Positions 9,103 through 18,713 of a DNA stretch of 64,000 bases are shown here, one piece after another. Source of the DNA: Desulfurivibrio alkaliphilus AHT 2 (GTDB lineage Bacteria; Desulfobacterota; Desulfobulbia; Desulfobulbales; Desulfurivibrionaceae). The notes under the pieces are model-generated. The model did no database searches and had not been told where the DNA came from. It was given only the letters and a program-made list of their open reading frames with translations. Within the stretch, counting starts at the first letter, position 1, and each line of letters starts with the position of its first letter. Both the position numbers and the translations under genes were made by a program. Where the stretch lies: positions 1,555,742-1,619,741 of the forward strand of contig NC_014216.1 in the NCBI RefSeq assembly GCF_000092205.1. The letters run 5' to 3'.

Positions 9103-9936
9103 ATGATGATGATGTCAAACCAGGGTCCTTTTTTTCGGCCATACCACCCCAGCCATGGCTGGCGATTGCTGGGCCTGCTGCTGGTGCTGATGGTTTTGGG
9201 GGCCTGTGGCAAACCTCAGGTAATCTCCAGCCCCACCGGCAAGAGCCGGGTGGAAGCACCGCATGATTCTCCGGCCAGAATCCCCCCCACCCAGCGGCCC
9301 TACCAGATCCAAGGAACCACCTATTACCCGATTCCTTCCGCCCACGGCTACTCTGAAACCGGCATCGCCTCATGGTACGGGCGCAAGTTCCATGGCCGCC
9401 GCACCTCCAACGGCGAGATTTACGACATGCATGCCATGACCGCCGCCCATAAAACCTTGCCCATGGACACCCACCTGCTGGTGGAAAATTTGGAAAACGG
9501 CCGGGAAATCACGGTGCGAATCAACGACCGGGGGCCGTTCGTGCGGGGCCGCATCATTGATCTGTCTTACCGGGCCGCCCAAAAACTGGGAATGGCCGAA
9601 CAGGGCCTGGCCCAGGTAAGAATCACCGCCCTGGGGGCCACCGAGCGTTACGTGGAAGATGGCCAGCTCCAGCAGCGTTTCACCGCCACCCCAGATTTTG
9701 AGCATGGTGAATTTTATGTCCAGGTCGGCGCCTTTACGGTGGCGGAAAACGCCACTCGCCTGCGGGACCAATTGCAGGAGTGGGGCCGCACGGCGGTGAT
9801 CCGGGAATATGACCACGGCGGCAGGCTGTTTCACCGGGTCCAGGTGGCCGCCGGGGATACTTTAAGCGGCGCCCTGCGCCTGGAACGGGTGCTGATCGAA
9901 GCGGGATACACCGACGCCTTCGTCGTTGCCCGTTGA
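9103..9936 (+). CDS. rlpA: RlpA-family septal/peptidoglycan lipoprotein with SPOR domain
   Basis: 277 residues. The N-terminal signal ends in a lipobox (LGACG), so the protein should be a lipoprotein. A double-psi beta-barrel (about 85-180) has the RlpA landmarks GIASWYGRKFHGRRTSNGE, MTAAHKTLP and VRINDRGPFVRGRIIDLS. A C-terminal SPOR domain (about 203-277, beginning FYVQVGAF) binds denuded glycan strands. In other bacteria RlpA is a lytic transglycosylase acting on such glycans at septa. AAGGA lies just before a run of four ATG codons; the second or third ATG has the best spacing. The stop codon touches the start of a terminator-like family 1 repeat. Confidence 0.93.
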   Translation: MMMMSNQGPFFRPYHPSHGWRLLGLLLVLMVLGACGKPQVISSPTGKSRVEAPHDSPARIPPTQRPYQIQGTTYYPIPSAHGYSETGIASWYGRKFHGRRTSNGEIYDMHAMTAAHKTLPMDTHLLVENLENGREITVRINDRGPFVRGRIIDLSYRAAQKLGMAEQGLAQVRITALGATERYVEDGQLQQRFTATPDFEHGEFYVQVGAFTVAENATRLRDQLQEWGRTAVIREYDHGGRLFHRVQVAAGDTLSGALRLERVLIEAGYTDAFVVAR

Positions 9937-10044
9937 AAAAATCGCGTCAGCACCGCATTTTGCGGCGATCGGCCCGGCTTGCGTACCTGGGGTACGCGGC
10001 GCCGGGCCGCTTGCCGCAACCTGCGGCACTGACGCGATTTTTTT
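9936..10044. repeat. Family 1 repeat, GC-rich subtype acting as a likely terminator
   Basis: The outer arms AAAAAATCGCGTCAG and CTGACGCGATTTTTT are perfect inverted repeats, so on either strand the stem is followed by a T-run. The interior matches the other family 1 copies (CGCA, GCGATC, GGCC, GTAC...GTAC, AACCTGCGGCAC) but is more GC-rich. It directly follows the rlpA stop codon, so it probably terminates rlpA transcription. Confidence 0.75.
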
Positions 10045-10249
10045 ACTTGGCCCAGTGATGCCGCGATTTTTCCCTTGCTCCATGATGCGTGCTTATGTGG
10101 TGCCCCGTTTGGATTTCTTTGCCGGCGGGAGGCGGTGGCTTACTGTTTTGGGTGGGCTACTTGCCAAACGGCCTTGGGATACTTATGTTCTTGCCTGAAT
10201 TGTTTCGGTTGAATTAATTATCTGTTTTTAGCTAAGGACTGATCGGGAT
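10045..10249. other. Upstream region of the DnaJ-like gene
   Basis: Together with the preceding repeat this makes a 313-bp gap. The last 60 bp are AT-rich (TTGCCT, then TTAATTATCT about 17 bases later) and may hold the promoter of the co-chaperone gene. No gene is supported here. Confidence 0.4.
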
Positions 10250-11209
10250 ATGGATTACTACAAGGCTTTGGGGGTTGGGCGTTCGGCCAGCCCGGAAGAG
10301 ATTAAGAAGGCCTATCGCAAGCTGGCCCTTAAATATCACCCGGACCGCAACCAGGGCAACAAGGAGGCGGAAAACCGCTTTAAGGAGATCAGTGAAGCCT
10401 ACGCCGTGCTCAGTGACCCGGAAAAGCGCAAGCAGTACGACACTTTCGGCGCCGACGGTTTCCAGCAGCGCTACTCCCAGGAAGACATCTTCCGCAACGC
10501 CAACATCAACGACATTCTGCGGGAGTTCGGCATCAACCTGGGCGGTGGCCGGGCCACTTTTCACGGCGGCATGGGCGGCGGGCCCAGTTTCTTCGACGAG
10601 CTGTTCGGGGTCGGCGGAATGAGCGGCATGGGGGGCCAGGCCCAGGATTTCCGCCACTTCCAGCAGGATCCGCGCCGGCAGCAAATGGTTAAGGGCAACG
10701 ACTTAAGCCTGGAGTTGCCGGTGACCCTGGAAGAGGTGCTGCACGGCAGCGAAAAGACCATTTCCTTGGGGCATGGGGGCAAAAGCGACAAGGTCTCGGT
10801 GAAAATCCCCGCCGGGATCGAAGACGGCAAGAAGTTGCGGATCAACGGCAAGGGCGCCCCATCTCCCATGGCCGGTCCGCCGGGCGATTTATTGCTGCTG
10901 ATCAGGGTGAAGCCCCACCCGGTGTTCAGCCGGGAAGGCCGGAACCTGGTGGTGGATCAGGAGATTCCCTTAAGCGGCGCCCTGCTGGGCACCGATATCG
11001 CCGTACCCACCCTGGAAGAACGCCGGCTCAAGGTCAAAGTGCCGGCCGGCAGCAAGCCCGGCGCCAAACTACGCCTGAAAGGTCAGGGGCTGCCGGGCGC
11101 GGGTGGGGCCCGGGGCGACCTGCTGGTCCGCCTCAACCTCAAAATGCCCGCCAAATTAACCGCGGACCAGCGCGAACTGGTTAAAAAACTGGCAGCAACC
11201 GGGCTTTAA
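10250..11209 (+). CDS. DnaJ-class co-chaperone without zinc finger (CbpA/DnaJ2 type)
   Basis: 319 residues. The J domain occupies 1-70 with the HPD motif at 30-32. A Gly/Phe/Met-rich linker (about 95-145) follows, then two C-terminal substrate-binding beta domains (about 150-310) with [17 protein letters not shown] and [19 protein letters not shown]. The CxxCxGxG zinc repeats of DnaJ are absent, which makes it a type II J protein like CbpA. It stimulates DnaK ATPase. It stands alone between rlpA and a convergent diguanylate cyclase, with no dnaK or grpE in view. Confidence 0.94.
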   Translation: MDYYKALGVGRSASPEEIKKAYRKLALKYHPDRNQGNKEAENRFKEISEAYAVLSDPEKRKQYDTFGADGFQQRYSQEDIFRNANINDILREFGINLGGGRATFHGGMGGGPSFFDELFGVGGMSGMGGQAQDFRHFQQDPRRQQMVKGNDLSLELPVTLEEVLHGSEKTISLGHGGKSDKVSVKIPAGIEDGKKLRINGKGAPSPMAGPPGDLLLLIRVKPHPVFSREGRNLVVDQEIPLSGALLGTDIAVPTLEERRLKVKVPAGSKPGAKLRLKGQGLPGAGGARGDLLVRLNLKMPAKLTADQRELVKKLAATGL

Positions 11210-11250
11210 CAGCCCGCCCGAAACGGACGGTTAACGGCGGTTTTAAAAGC

Positions 11251-12264
11251 TCACGACTTGACAAAGGCCCGCGGCCCCTGGACCTGCACCCGGTTGCGCC
11301 CGCCTTCCTTGGCCACATAGAGGGCCTTGTCCGCCGCACAGATCAGATCCTGCTCACTGAACTCCGGCTGCGGCACCACCGAAGAAACCCCGAAGCTCAT
11401 GGTAAGCTGCAGCCGGGTGCCCGATTCCGGGTGCTCAACACTCATCTTCTCCACCTCCTGGCGGACGGTTTCAGCCAGGTGCCGCCCCCCTTCCAGGTCG
11501 GTTTCCGGCAGCAGGATCACGAACTCCTCCCCGCCAAAACGGGCCGCCAGGTCTGAAGGGCGCATCAGCGGGCTGCGAATCACCGCAGCGATTCTGACCA
11601 GGCACTCATCACCCACCAGATGCCCGAAGTTGTCGTTGAACTGCTTGAAGGAATCGATATCACCCAGGACCAGGGTCAGCGGATGCCGGTTGCGCATGGC
11701 CCGCCGCCATTCGGTGTGAATGGTTTCCTGGAAGCAGCGACGATTGGCCAGGCCGGTCAGAGCGTCGGTAAGGGAAAGTTCATTAAGCCGGGCGTTGGCC
11801 TCTTCCAGTTGCGACTTGACCCCCAGCAGTTCCCGCACCTTGCGATCCAACTCGGCGCTCTTTTGGGCCAGCAGTCGCTGCTGGCGGTCCAACTGCAGAA
11901 AGATCTCCACTTTGCTGCGCAGAATATGGGCATTGATGGGCTTGAAGAGATAGTCCACCGCGCCGGCTTCATAGGCCTTAAAGACATGTTTGTCTTCCTT
12001 GCTGATGGCGGTTACGAAGATGATCGGCAGATGCCTGGTCTGCTTGCGGCCCCGCAACAGGCTGGCGGTTTCAAAACCGTCCATCCCCGGCATCTGCACA
12101 TCAAGCAGGAGCAGGGCAAAGTCATGCTCCAGCAGCAGGGAAAGGGCCTGTTCACCGGAAGTAGCGGTGACCAACTGCGCCTCCATCCCTTCAAGCAGCC
12201 CTTCCATCACCAGCAGATTGGCCGGCTGGTCATCGACAATGAGAATTTTCGGTATACCCGGCAT
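11251..12264 (-). CDS. Response regulator with GGDEF diguanylate cyclase output
   Basis: 337 residues. The N-terminal receiver (about 5-122) has phospho-acceptor Asp55 in LLLLDVQMPGMDG and the conserved Lys in YLFKP. A coiled coil (about 128-165) leads into a GGDEF domain with DALTGLANRR and the catalytic GGEEF at 244-248. An RxxD inhibitory site (R235-D238) lies five residues before GGEEF, so product inhibition by cyclic-di-GMP is expected. It should make cyclic-di-GMP when phosphorylated. It is the last gene of the kinase-cheR-cheB-GGDEF group, 30 bp after cheB, and is the likely output of that system. Confidence 0.94.
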   Translation of the reverse strand: MPGIPKILIVDDQPANLLVMEGLLEGMEAQLVTATSGEQALSLLLEHDFALLLLDVQMPGMDGFETASLLRGRKQTRHLPIIFVTAISKEDKHVFKAYEAGAVDYLFKPINAHILRSKVEIFLQLDRQQRLLAQKSAELDRKVRELLGVKSQLEEANARLNELSLTDALTGLANRRCFQETIHTEWRRAMRNRHPLTLVLGDIDSFKQFNDNFGHLVGDECLVRIAAVIRSPLMRPSDLAARFGGEEFVILLPETDLEGGRHLAETVRQEVEKMSVEHPESGTRLQLTMSFGVSSVVPQPEFSEQDLICAADKALYVAKEGGRNRVQVQGPRAFVKS

Positions 12265-12294
12265 AATCTCAACTTATCCCCAAAAACAAAATAT

Positions 12295-12903
12295 TCACGC
12301 CGGCCGGTAAAGGTTGGCCAGAAAACGCCCGATGGCCGGTAACGGCAGCACAAAATCCACTTCGGCGGCCTGGATGGCGGCCCGCGGCATGGTCGGAAAT
12401 TCAGCCCCGGCCGGATCCTGCACCACCGCCAAGCCACCCCGGCGCTTCACCGCCGCCAGGCCGCGGCTGCCGTCATCGTTGGCCCCGGTCAGCACCACGG
12501 CAATCAGGCCGGCGCCATGGACCTCGGCGGCGGTTTCAAACAGCAGATCAATGCTGGGCCGGGAAAAGTTGACCCAATCCTCCAGGGAAAGGGCCAACGA
12601 GCCGTCATCCTCCACCAGCAGGTGGTAATTGGCCGGCGCCAGGTAGGCGGTGCCGGCCACCGCCGACTCCTTGTCTTCCGCCTCCTTGACTCGAATGGCG
12701 CAGCGCTGATCAAGCCAACGGGCCAGGTAGTCATCGGCATCCCCCCCCAGGTGCTGCACCACCAGCAGCGGCAGCGGAAAATCCGCCGGCAGGCGGCTCA
12801 AAATCTCGCGCAGGGCCTCCATCCCGCCGGCGGAAACCCCGATCACCACAGCCCGGTAGGGCGGAACCTGACGCCCGGTAACCTCCGATTTCTTGGTTGC
12901 CAT
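12295..12903 (-). CDS. cheB: CheB-type methylesterase domain protein, no receiver
   Basis: 202 residues that are only the esterase domain. The catalytic Ser is in GVSAGGMEAL (S24), the His in VVQHLGGD (H51) and the Asp in LTGANDDGSRGL (about D144). Normal chemotaxis CheB has an N-terminal receiver that controls activity; it is missing here, as in stand-alone esterases found with hybrid kinases. It presumably demethylates or deamidates glutamate side chains. No methyl-accepting receptor is visible in the window, so the substrate may be the large neighbouring kinase or a remote receptor. It lies 47 bp after cheR. Confidence 0.92.
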   Translation of the reverse strand: MATKKSEVTGRQVPPYRAVVIGVSAGGMEALREILSRLPADFPLPLLVVQHLGGDADDYLARWLDQRCAIRVKEAEDKESAVAGTAYLAPANYHLLVEDDGSLALSLEDWVNFSRPSIDLLFETAAEVHGAGLIAVVLTGANDDGSRGLAAVKRRGGLAVVQDPAGAEFPTMPRAAIQAAEVDFVLPLPAIGRFLANLYRPA

Positions 12904-12950
12904 ATTGTTGTTAACCGGCCGGTCCGTTTAGCTTAACCCCGGCGATGGAA

Positions 12951-13805
12951 TTATTGCAAACGTTTCTTGAAAATTTTTTCACTACCGTAGAGTTCGCTGA
13001 ACTTTTCACCGATCTTCATAAGCTTCAGCGACTCCTTGGCCCCCAGCCAGAGAAAGCCGCCCGGGCATAGACTCTGGTGAAAGGTGGTAAAAATCCGCTC
13101 CTGGAGATCCCGGTTGAAGTAAATCACCACATTGCGACAGACCACCAGTTGCATCTCACTGAACACCCCGTCGGTGACCAGGTTATGATCGGCAAAAACC
13201 ATCTGTTTGCGCAGCCAGCTTTTAAGCAGCATGGACTCGCTGTCGGTCCGGTAATAATCGACCAGGGAGGCCCGACCGCCGCTCTTCTGGTAATTACTGT
13301 TGTACTGCCGGGCCCGCTCCAGCGGATAAACGCCTTCCTTGGCCTTTTGCAAAGCCACCCGGTTGAAATCGGTGGCATAAATCCGGCACCGCTCCAGCAG
13401 GCCCTCTTCATGGAGCAGGATGGCCGTGGAGTAGACTTCTTCCCCGGTGGCACAGCCGGCATGCCAGATCTTGACATAGGGGTAGGTTTTCAGCAGCGGC
13501 ACCACATCCTCGCGAATCCGCCGGTAGGCCGCCGGGTCACGGAACATCTCGGTGACATTGATGGAAAGATCCCGCAACAGTTGCTCAAAAAAATCGCGCT
13601 GGCAGAGCAGCCGGTGCTGCATGGCCCCCAGGTCGGAAAGGCCGGAGAGTTCCAGCCGGTGGCGCAGCCGGCGGCGCAAATGCGCCCGGGCGTAGTCGCG
13701 GAAGTCATAACCGTAACGCTGGTAAATCGCCTCCAGCAGCAGGTTGATCTCCAGCTCTTCAATCTCCTTGGCCTCGTCGGCCAACTCCTCCCGCTCCAGG
13801 CTCAT
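12951..13805 (-). CDS. cheR: CheR-type protein-glutamate O-methyltransferase
   Basis: 284 residues. A small helical N-terminal domain precedes the SAM-binding domain with IWHAGCATGEEVYSTAI (motif I), IYATDFNRVALQKA and VVCRNVVIYFN. CheR uses SAM to methylate receptor glutamates. The ATG at 13805 overlaps the TGA of the upstream kinase (ATGA), so translation is probably coupled. The frame remains open 29 codons further upstream inside the kinase gene, which is not used. It belongs to the kinase-cheR-cheB-GGDEF group; receptor genes are not in view. Confidence 0.94.
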   Translation of the reverse strand: MSLEREELADEAKEIEELEINLLLEAIYQRYGYDFRDYARAHLRRRLRHRLELSGLSDLGAMQHRLLCQRDFFEQLLRDLSINVTEMFRDPAAYRRIREDVVPLLKTYPYVKIWHAGCATGEEVYSTAILLHEEGLLERCRIYATDFNRVALQKAKEGVYPLERARQYNSNYQKSGGRASLVDYYRTDSESMLLKSWLRKQMVFADHNLVTDGVFSEMQLVVCRNVVIYFNRDLQERIFTTFHQSLCPGGFLWLGAKESLKLMKIGEKFSELYGSEKIFKKRLQ

Positions 13806-16800
13806 TGGTACAACCAGACCCGCAACAGGGATAGCAGCCTTTCCGGATCCACCGGCTTGGCCAGGTAGTCGTTGGCACCGGCGGCCAGGCACTTGTCCTT
13901 GTCTCCACGCATGGCCTTGGCGGTGAGCGCGATGATGGGCAGTTTCGCCCGGGCCGGATCCCGGCGAATCTCGCCCATGGCCTCATAACCATCCATTTCC
14001 GGCATCATGATATCCATCAGCACCAGATCGATCTCCGGATGTTCGGCCAGCTTGGCCAGGGCCTCGCGGCCGTCCCGGGCCACCACGATCTCCAGGCCGG
14101 CCTCTTCCAGCACACTGGAGAGGGCGAAGATGTTGCGCATGTCATCATCCACCAGCAGCACCGTCCGGCCCTGGAAGGCCGATTCGCGGTTATGCAGGGT
14201 CTTGAGTACTTCCTGTTGCCGGCTGGGCAGGCTCTTTTCCACCCGGTGGAGAAAGAGGGTGGTCTCATCCAGCAGCCGTTCCGGCGAACGAGCCCCTTTA
14301 ATGATGATGGAGTCGGCATATTGCTGCAACCGCTCTTCCTCATCGGGGCTGATCTCCCGCCCGGTGTAGATCACCACCGGCACCTGGGAAATGCGCTGAT
14401 CATCCTTGATTTTGGTCAGCAGATCAAAGCCGCTCATATCTCCCAGGCCCAGATCCAGAATCACGCAATCGAAGTGTTCCGTACCAAGCAGGCGGTGGGC
14501 CTCTTCCCCGTCGGCGGCCTCCACCACTTCGATATCGCCGCCCTCGCCCACCATGGCTCGAATCGCCTGGCGCTGGACCATGTCGTCTTCCACCACCAGC
14601 AGTCTTTTCACCGGGTTTTCCGCCAGCTTTTCAATGCGGCCAAAAACCTGCTCCAGCTTGTCCACACTCACCGGCTTGGTGAGAAAGCCCACCGCCCCCA
14701 GTTGCATCACCTCGTTTGAGGGGTCGCTGGCAGAGATGAAATGAACCGGAATATGCCGGGTTTCCGGATTTTTCTTGAGCCGCTCCATAACCTCGCGGCC
14801 GCTGATGCCCGGCAGGCCCATGTCGAGAATAATCCCGCTGGGCCGGAAGTAATCGGCCAGGTGCAGTCCGGTTTCGCCATCTTCGGCCACCAGCCCCTTG
14901 TAACCTTTGTCCCGGGCCAGCTCCAGCAACAGGGAGGCAAAAGAGCTGTCATCCTCGATGATCAGCAAACTTTTGTCTTCCCGGCTGAGGATGCGGCGGT
15001 CGTCTCGCACCAGGGCATCGGGGGCCTGTGGCGGCGGCTCGGCGGCTTCCGGGGCGGGAATGTCGGCCGCCCTTTTGGCGCTGATCTCTTCCGGCAGGGC
15101 CGGGGGCGAGGGGGAGGCGGCGGCGACATCCTCCGGCCTGGTTGCCGCCCCGGCCGTTACGGAACGGGCGGGCGCAGGCGGCAACCCCTGGTCGTCTTTG
15201 GGCAAAGGAGAACCTCCCGGCAGTGACGGGCCCGGCAGAGCGCCGGCCTCTACCCGCAGTTCCAGACGCTCGGGCAGCCAGAGGGTAAAGACGCTCCCCT
15301 CCCCGGCCCGGCTGGCGGCGGTCAGCTCACCGCCCAGCAACCTGGCCAACTGCCGGGAAATGGACAGCCCCAGGCCGGTGCCCCCGAATTTGCGGCTGGT
15401 GGTGCCATCGGCCTGTTTGAAGGCCTCAAACACCACCTCCAGTTTATCGGCGGCAATCCCGATCCCCGTATCACGAACCTGAAAGACCAGGGTCCGGGCG
15501 GGATTCAGCTTGAGGCCGGGGGGCAGCTTGTCATTTTCGGGGCGGCCGATGGTAATCTTGACCTCACCCTCGGCGGTGAATTTCAAGGCGTTGGAGAGCA
15601 GGTTTTTCAGGATCTGGCCCAATCTGGTCTCGTCGGAATAGATGGTAACCGGCAGATCATCGGCCAGCTCGCCGACCAGGGTTAGCTGTTTCTCCTCGGC
15701 CAGGGGCCGGAAGGGGTGCAACAGGCTGTCCAGCAAGGCCTTGAGATTGACCGTTTCGGGATTAATATCCATCCGGCCGGCCTCGATCTTGGAGAGATCC
15801 AGCACCTCATTGATCAGATTCAGCAGATCGGAGCCGGAGTTGTTGATGGTGGTGGCATACTCCAACTGCCGGGGCAGCAGGTTACCCTGCTTGTTGGTGG
15901 CCAGCATCTGGGAGAGGATCAGAATGCTGTTCAGCGGCGTGCGCAACTCGTGGCTCATGTTGGCCAGAAACTCAGACTTGTAACGGCCGGAGATCTCCAG
16001 CGCCCGAGCCTTTTCCTCCAACTCCTGCCGGGCCTTCTGCAGTTCGCGGTTTTTCTCCGCCAGGGACCGGGAACGCTCTTCCAGTTCCTCGTTGGAAACC
16101 CGCAACTCCTCCTGCTGCACCTGCAAACGTTCCTCGGAGGCGGCCAGGGCCCTGGCCTGTTCCTGCAACTCGGCGTTGGTCTGGCGTAGCTCCTCCTGCT
16201 GCACCTGCAGTTTTTCCGATTGTTCCTGGGTGGTCTCCAACAGGCGGGCCAGCTCGTAACGAACCTCGGTGGTGTGCAGGGCCACCCCGATATTTTCCAT
16301 CACCCGCCGCAGAAGCTCCTCTTCCCGCGGCGCAAAAGCGCGATGGGTGCCCAGTTCGAGCACGCAACGCAACTCCGTCTCGAAATAGACCGGCAGCACC
16401 GCCACGGCGGTGGCGTCAACCTCGCCCAGGCCGGAGGAGATTTTCAAATAGCCCGGCGGCAGGTCGTTCACCACCAGCAGCCGGCCTTCCTGCAGGGCCC
16501 GCCCCACCAGCCCTTCATCCCGGTGCACCGCCGTCCGGGCCCCGGCCTCGCCGCTGGCCGAAGAGCCACCGTAGACCTTGAGCAGGCGCAGGGTATCTTC
16601 ATCCTGGGCCAGGTAAAAGGCCGCCACCGGCACATCCAGCACCTCCACCAGGGCTTCCAGTACGTTATGGGCCAGGCTGAGCTGATCATGCTCGCCATGC
16701 AGGCGGTCGCTCACCGCCGCCACCCCTTCATTGAGCCAGCGGCTTTCCTCCTGGGAGGCCTCCAGCTGCTTCAAGGTAGAGGCCATCTGGTTCAAGGCAT

Positions 16801-17692
16801 GACTTAAGCGATCATCCTCGGAGCGGGGGGTAATACAGAAATCGTACCGCCCCTGGGCAATGGCCTCGGCCATCTCCACCACCCGCACCTCGTCACGAAT
16901 ATCGACGATGTACTCCACCGCCCCGACGATCCGGCCGTTTTCATCTTTGAGCGGGGCGGCGGTGTAACGGTAAGGCGCTTCCCCCCGGGCGGTGATGGAG
17001 ATATTTTCTCCCGTCAGGGTCCGGTTCTGGATCATCGCCCGGATCACCTTGCAGCGATCGGAGTTGCAGTCCCGGGTGTGAAAGATCTCGTGGCATTTTT
17101 TGCCGATGCACTGGCCCGCCGCCAGCCGGGCCGCCCGGGCCCCGGCCTGGTTGATGAAACGGATATTGAGTTCCCGGTCCACCACCTGCACCGGGGTGGG
17201 AATGGCGTGAAGATAGCTGATGGCTTCGGCGTAACTGAGGTTGGCCTGGTTTAGGTCATCCAGCAGGCCGTTGAAGGCCGGGGTCAGTTGATCCTGGGGA
17301 CTGCGCAGCGGCAGGCGGCGATCCAGCTTCCCCTCCCGCGCTGCCCAGCAGATATCAAGAATTTCCTGTTGCCAGGAAAACAGTTTCCGTAATTGCTGCC
17401 GGGGTCGGGCCCAGTCGGCCAGACCAACGGCGGGCGGTTCGGCCCGGCTGTCGCCACGGCCGACAAAATCACCCAGCCAGGCGGCCAGTTTGCCCAACTC
17501 CTGCCTGATCCCGGCGCTGAACAGCCAGGCGGTGCCGGCCGCCGCCACCGCCACCGCCAGCAAGACCGCAACCCACACCACCCGGCCTGGGGGGGCCAGG
17601 TAGTAAACCGCCAGCACCGTAAGCAGCACGGCCACCAGAGCCGAAACCAAGGCGGCCAGAAAAATCCGGCCAAAAAGGGAGTTGAACATCAT
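13802..17692 (-). CDS. Large hybrid sensor histidine kinase (PAS-GAF-HisKA-HATPase-three receivers)
   Basis: 1296 residues. Two closely spaced membrane helices occupy about 8-32 and 38-60. A PAS domain (about 155-270) carries a Cys-rich insert (C195, C200, C209, C214), and a GAF-like domain spans about 335-475. A long coiled coil with repeated LQVQQEELR units fills about 475-570. HisKA has His581 in SHELRTPLNS, HATPase spans about 690-810, and a Pro/Ala-rich linker covers 815-900. Three receivers have Asp957, Asp1080 and Asp1227; the middle one, with its degenerate GAR segment, is the most divergent. It leads a coupled group with cheR, cheB and a diguanylate cyclase. Such kinases occur in sensory systems merging phosphorelay and methylation; the input signal is unknown. 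Confidence 0.93.
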   Translation of the reverse strand: MMFNSLFGRIFLAALVSALVAVLLTVLAVYYLAPPGRVVWVAVLLAVAVAAAGTAWLFSAGIRQELGKLAAWLGDFVGRGDSRAEPPAVGLADWARPRQQLRKLFSWQQEILDICWAAREGKLDRRLPLRSPQDQLTPAFNGLLDDLNQANLSYAEAISYLHAIPTPVQVVDRELNIRFINQAGARAARLAAGQCIGKKCHEIFHTRDCNSDRCKVIRAMIQNRTLTGENISITARGEAPYRYTAAPLKDENGRIVGAVEYIVDIRDEVRVVEMAEAIAQGRYDFCITPRSEDDRLSHALNQMASTLKQLEASQEESRWLNEGVAAVSDRLHGEHDQLSLAHNVLEALVEVLDVPVAAFYLAQDEDTLRLLKVYGGSSASGEAGARTAVHRDEGLVGRALQEGRLLVVNDLPPGYLKISSGLGEVDATAVAVLPVYFETELRCVLELGTHRAFAPREEELLRRVMENIGVALHTTEVRYELARLLETTQEQSEKLQVQQEELRQTNAELQEQARALAASEERLQVQQEELRVSNEELEERSRSLAEKNRELQKARQELEEKARALEISGRYKSEFLANMSHELRTPLNSILILSQMLATNKQGNLLPRQLEYATTINNSGSDLLNLINEVLDLSKIEAGRMDINPETVNLKALLDSLLHPFRPLAEEKQLTLVGELADDLPVTIYSDETRLGQILKNLLSNALKFTAEGEVKITIGRPENDKLPPGLKLNPARTLVFQVRDTGIGIAADKLEVVFEAFKQADGTTSRKFGGTGLGLSISRQLARLLGGELTAASRAGEGSVFTLWLPERLELRVEAGALPGPSLPGGSPLPKDDQGLPPAPARSVTAGAATRPEDVAAASPSPPALPEEISAKRAADIPAPEAAEPPPQAPDALVRDDRRILSREDKSLLIIEDDSSFASLLLELARDKGYKGLVAEDGETGLHLADYFRPSGIILDMGLPGISGREVMERLKKNPETRHIPVHFISASDPSNEVMQLGAVGFLTKPVSVDKLEQVFGRIEKLAENPVKRLLVVEDDMVQRQAIRAMVGEGGDIEVVEAADGEEAHRLLGTEHFDCVILDLGLGDMSGFDLLTKIKDDQRISQVPVVIYTGREISPDEEERLQQYADSIIIKGARSPERLLDETTLFLHRVEKSLPSRQQEVLKTLHNRESAFQGRTVLLVDDDMRNIFALSSVLEEAGLEIVVARDGREALAKLAEHPEIDLVLMDIMMPEMDGYEAMGEIRRDPARAKLPIIALTAKAMRGDKDKCLAAGANDYLAKPVDPERLLSLLRVWLYQ

Positions 17693-17784
17693 TCACCCGG
17701 CAAAATGTTTTTCAGGCAGTAACCGCAAGCGATCATCGCCAGCAAAACTGGTTTCGCCCATTTTGTCAAATAAGTTTACTGATT

Positions 17785-18675
17785 TTACTCCTGGGCGGTG
17801 AGGCGTTGCAGGGCCTCGCGGTAGCGAGCCGCCGTTTTTTCAATGATCTCCGCCGGCAGCGGGGGCGGCGGCGGGTTTTTGGGCCAGTCCAGAGAGGAGA
17901 GATAATCCCGCAGAAACTGCTTGTCGAAACTGGGCTGGGGGCTGCCGGGGCGGTACTGGTCGGCGGGCCAGAAGCGCGAGGAATCGGGGGTCAGGGCCTC
18001 GTCGATGAGTATCAGCCGATCATTTTCATCCAGCCCCAGTTCAAACTTGGTGTCGGCAATGATGATCCCCCGGCTCAGGGCGTAAGCCGCCGCCTTACGG
18101 TACAGCGCCAGACTGACTTCGCTCACCCGGGCGCTCAACTCCGCCCCCAGCAACCCTTCCATTTGCGCCAAAGAGATATTCTCGTCGTGGGTCCCCAGAG
18201 CTGCTTTGGTTGACGGGGTAAAGATGGGCTCCGGCAGCTGTGCCGACTCCTTGAGCCCGGCCGGCAAGGCAAAGCCGCAAACCGTGGGGTGCTGCTGATA
18301 AGCGGCCCAGAAGGAGCCGGAAAGATAGCCCCGGACAATGCACTCCACCGGCAAGGGCCGGGCCTTTTTCACCAGCATGCTGCGCCCCTCCAATTGCTCC
18401 CGGTAGGGGGCGCAGGCGGCGGGATAGTTGGCAGGTTCGGCGGTCAGCAGATGGTTGGGAACAATATCCTGCAAAAAGTCAAACCAGAAAAGCGACATGG
18501 CGGTTAGGATCCGCCCCTTTTCCGGGATCGGCTCATTCATCACCACGTCGTAGGCGGAGATCCGGTCCGAGGCCACCATCAGCAGGTAGTCATCCACCCG
18601 GTAAAGGTCGCGCACCTTGCCCCGGTGCACAAGTTCCAGGTCGGCAAAATCGGTCTGGTAGAGAGGTTGGCTCAT
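17785..18675 (-). CDS. purC: Phosphoribosylaminoimidazole-succinocarboxamide synthase
   Basis: 296 residues. The N-terminal [27 protein letters not shown] is the SAICAR-synthetase signature (only part of it needed: GKVRDLY and ASDRISAYD). [17 protein letters not shown] and the late [10 protein letters not shown] motif follow. It ligates aspartate to CAIR in purine synthesis. The length matches the longer eukaryote/actinobacterial-like form rather than the 240-residue E. coli type. It is the last gene of a minus-strand run and is separated from the sucrose cluster by a family 1 repeat. No other pur gene is adjacent; purD is at 34-35 kb. Confidence 0.96.
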   Translation of the reverse strand: MSQPLYQTDFADLELVHRGKVRDLYRVDDYLLMVASDRISAYDVVMNEPIPEKGRILTAMSLFWFDFLQDIVPNHLLTAEPANYPAACAPYREQLEGRSMLVKKARPLPVECIVRGYLSGSFWAAYQQHPTVCGFALPAGLKESAQLPEPIFTPSTKAALGTHDENISLAQMEGLLGAELSARVSEVSLALYRKAAAYALSRGIIIADTKFELGLDENDRLILIDEALTPDSSRFWPADQYRPGSPQPSFDKQFLRDYLSSLDWPKNPPPPPLPAEIIEKTAARYREALQRLTAQE

Positions 18676-18713
18676 CTTGGTTATAATCTCACGGTTAAAG
18701 TTGGCTTACAAAG

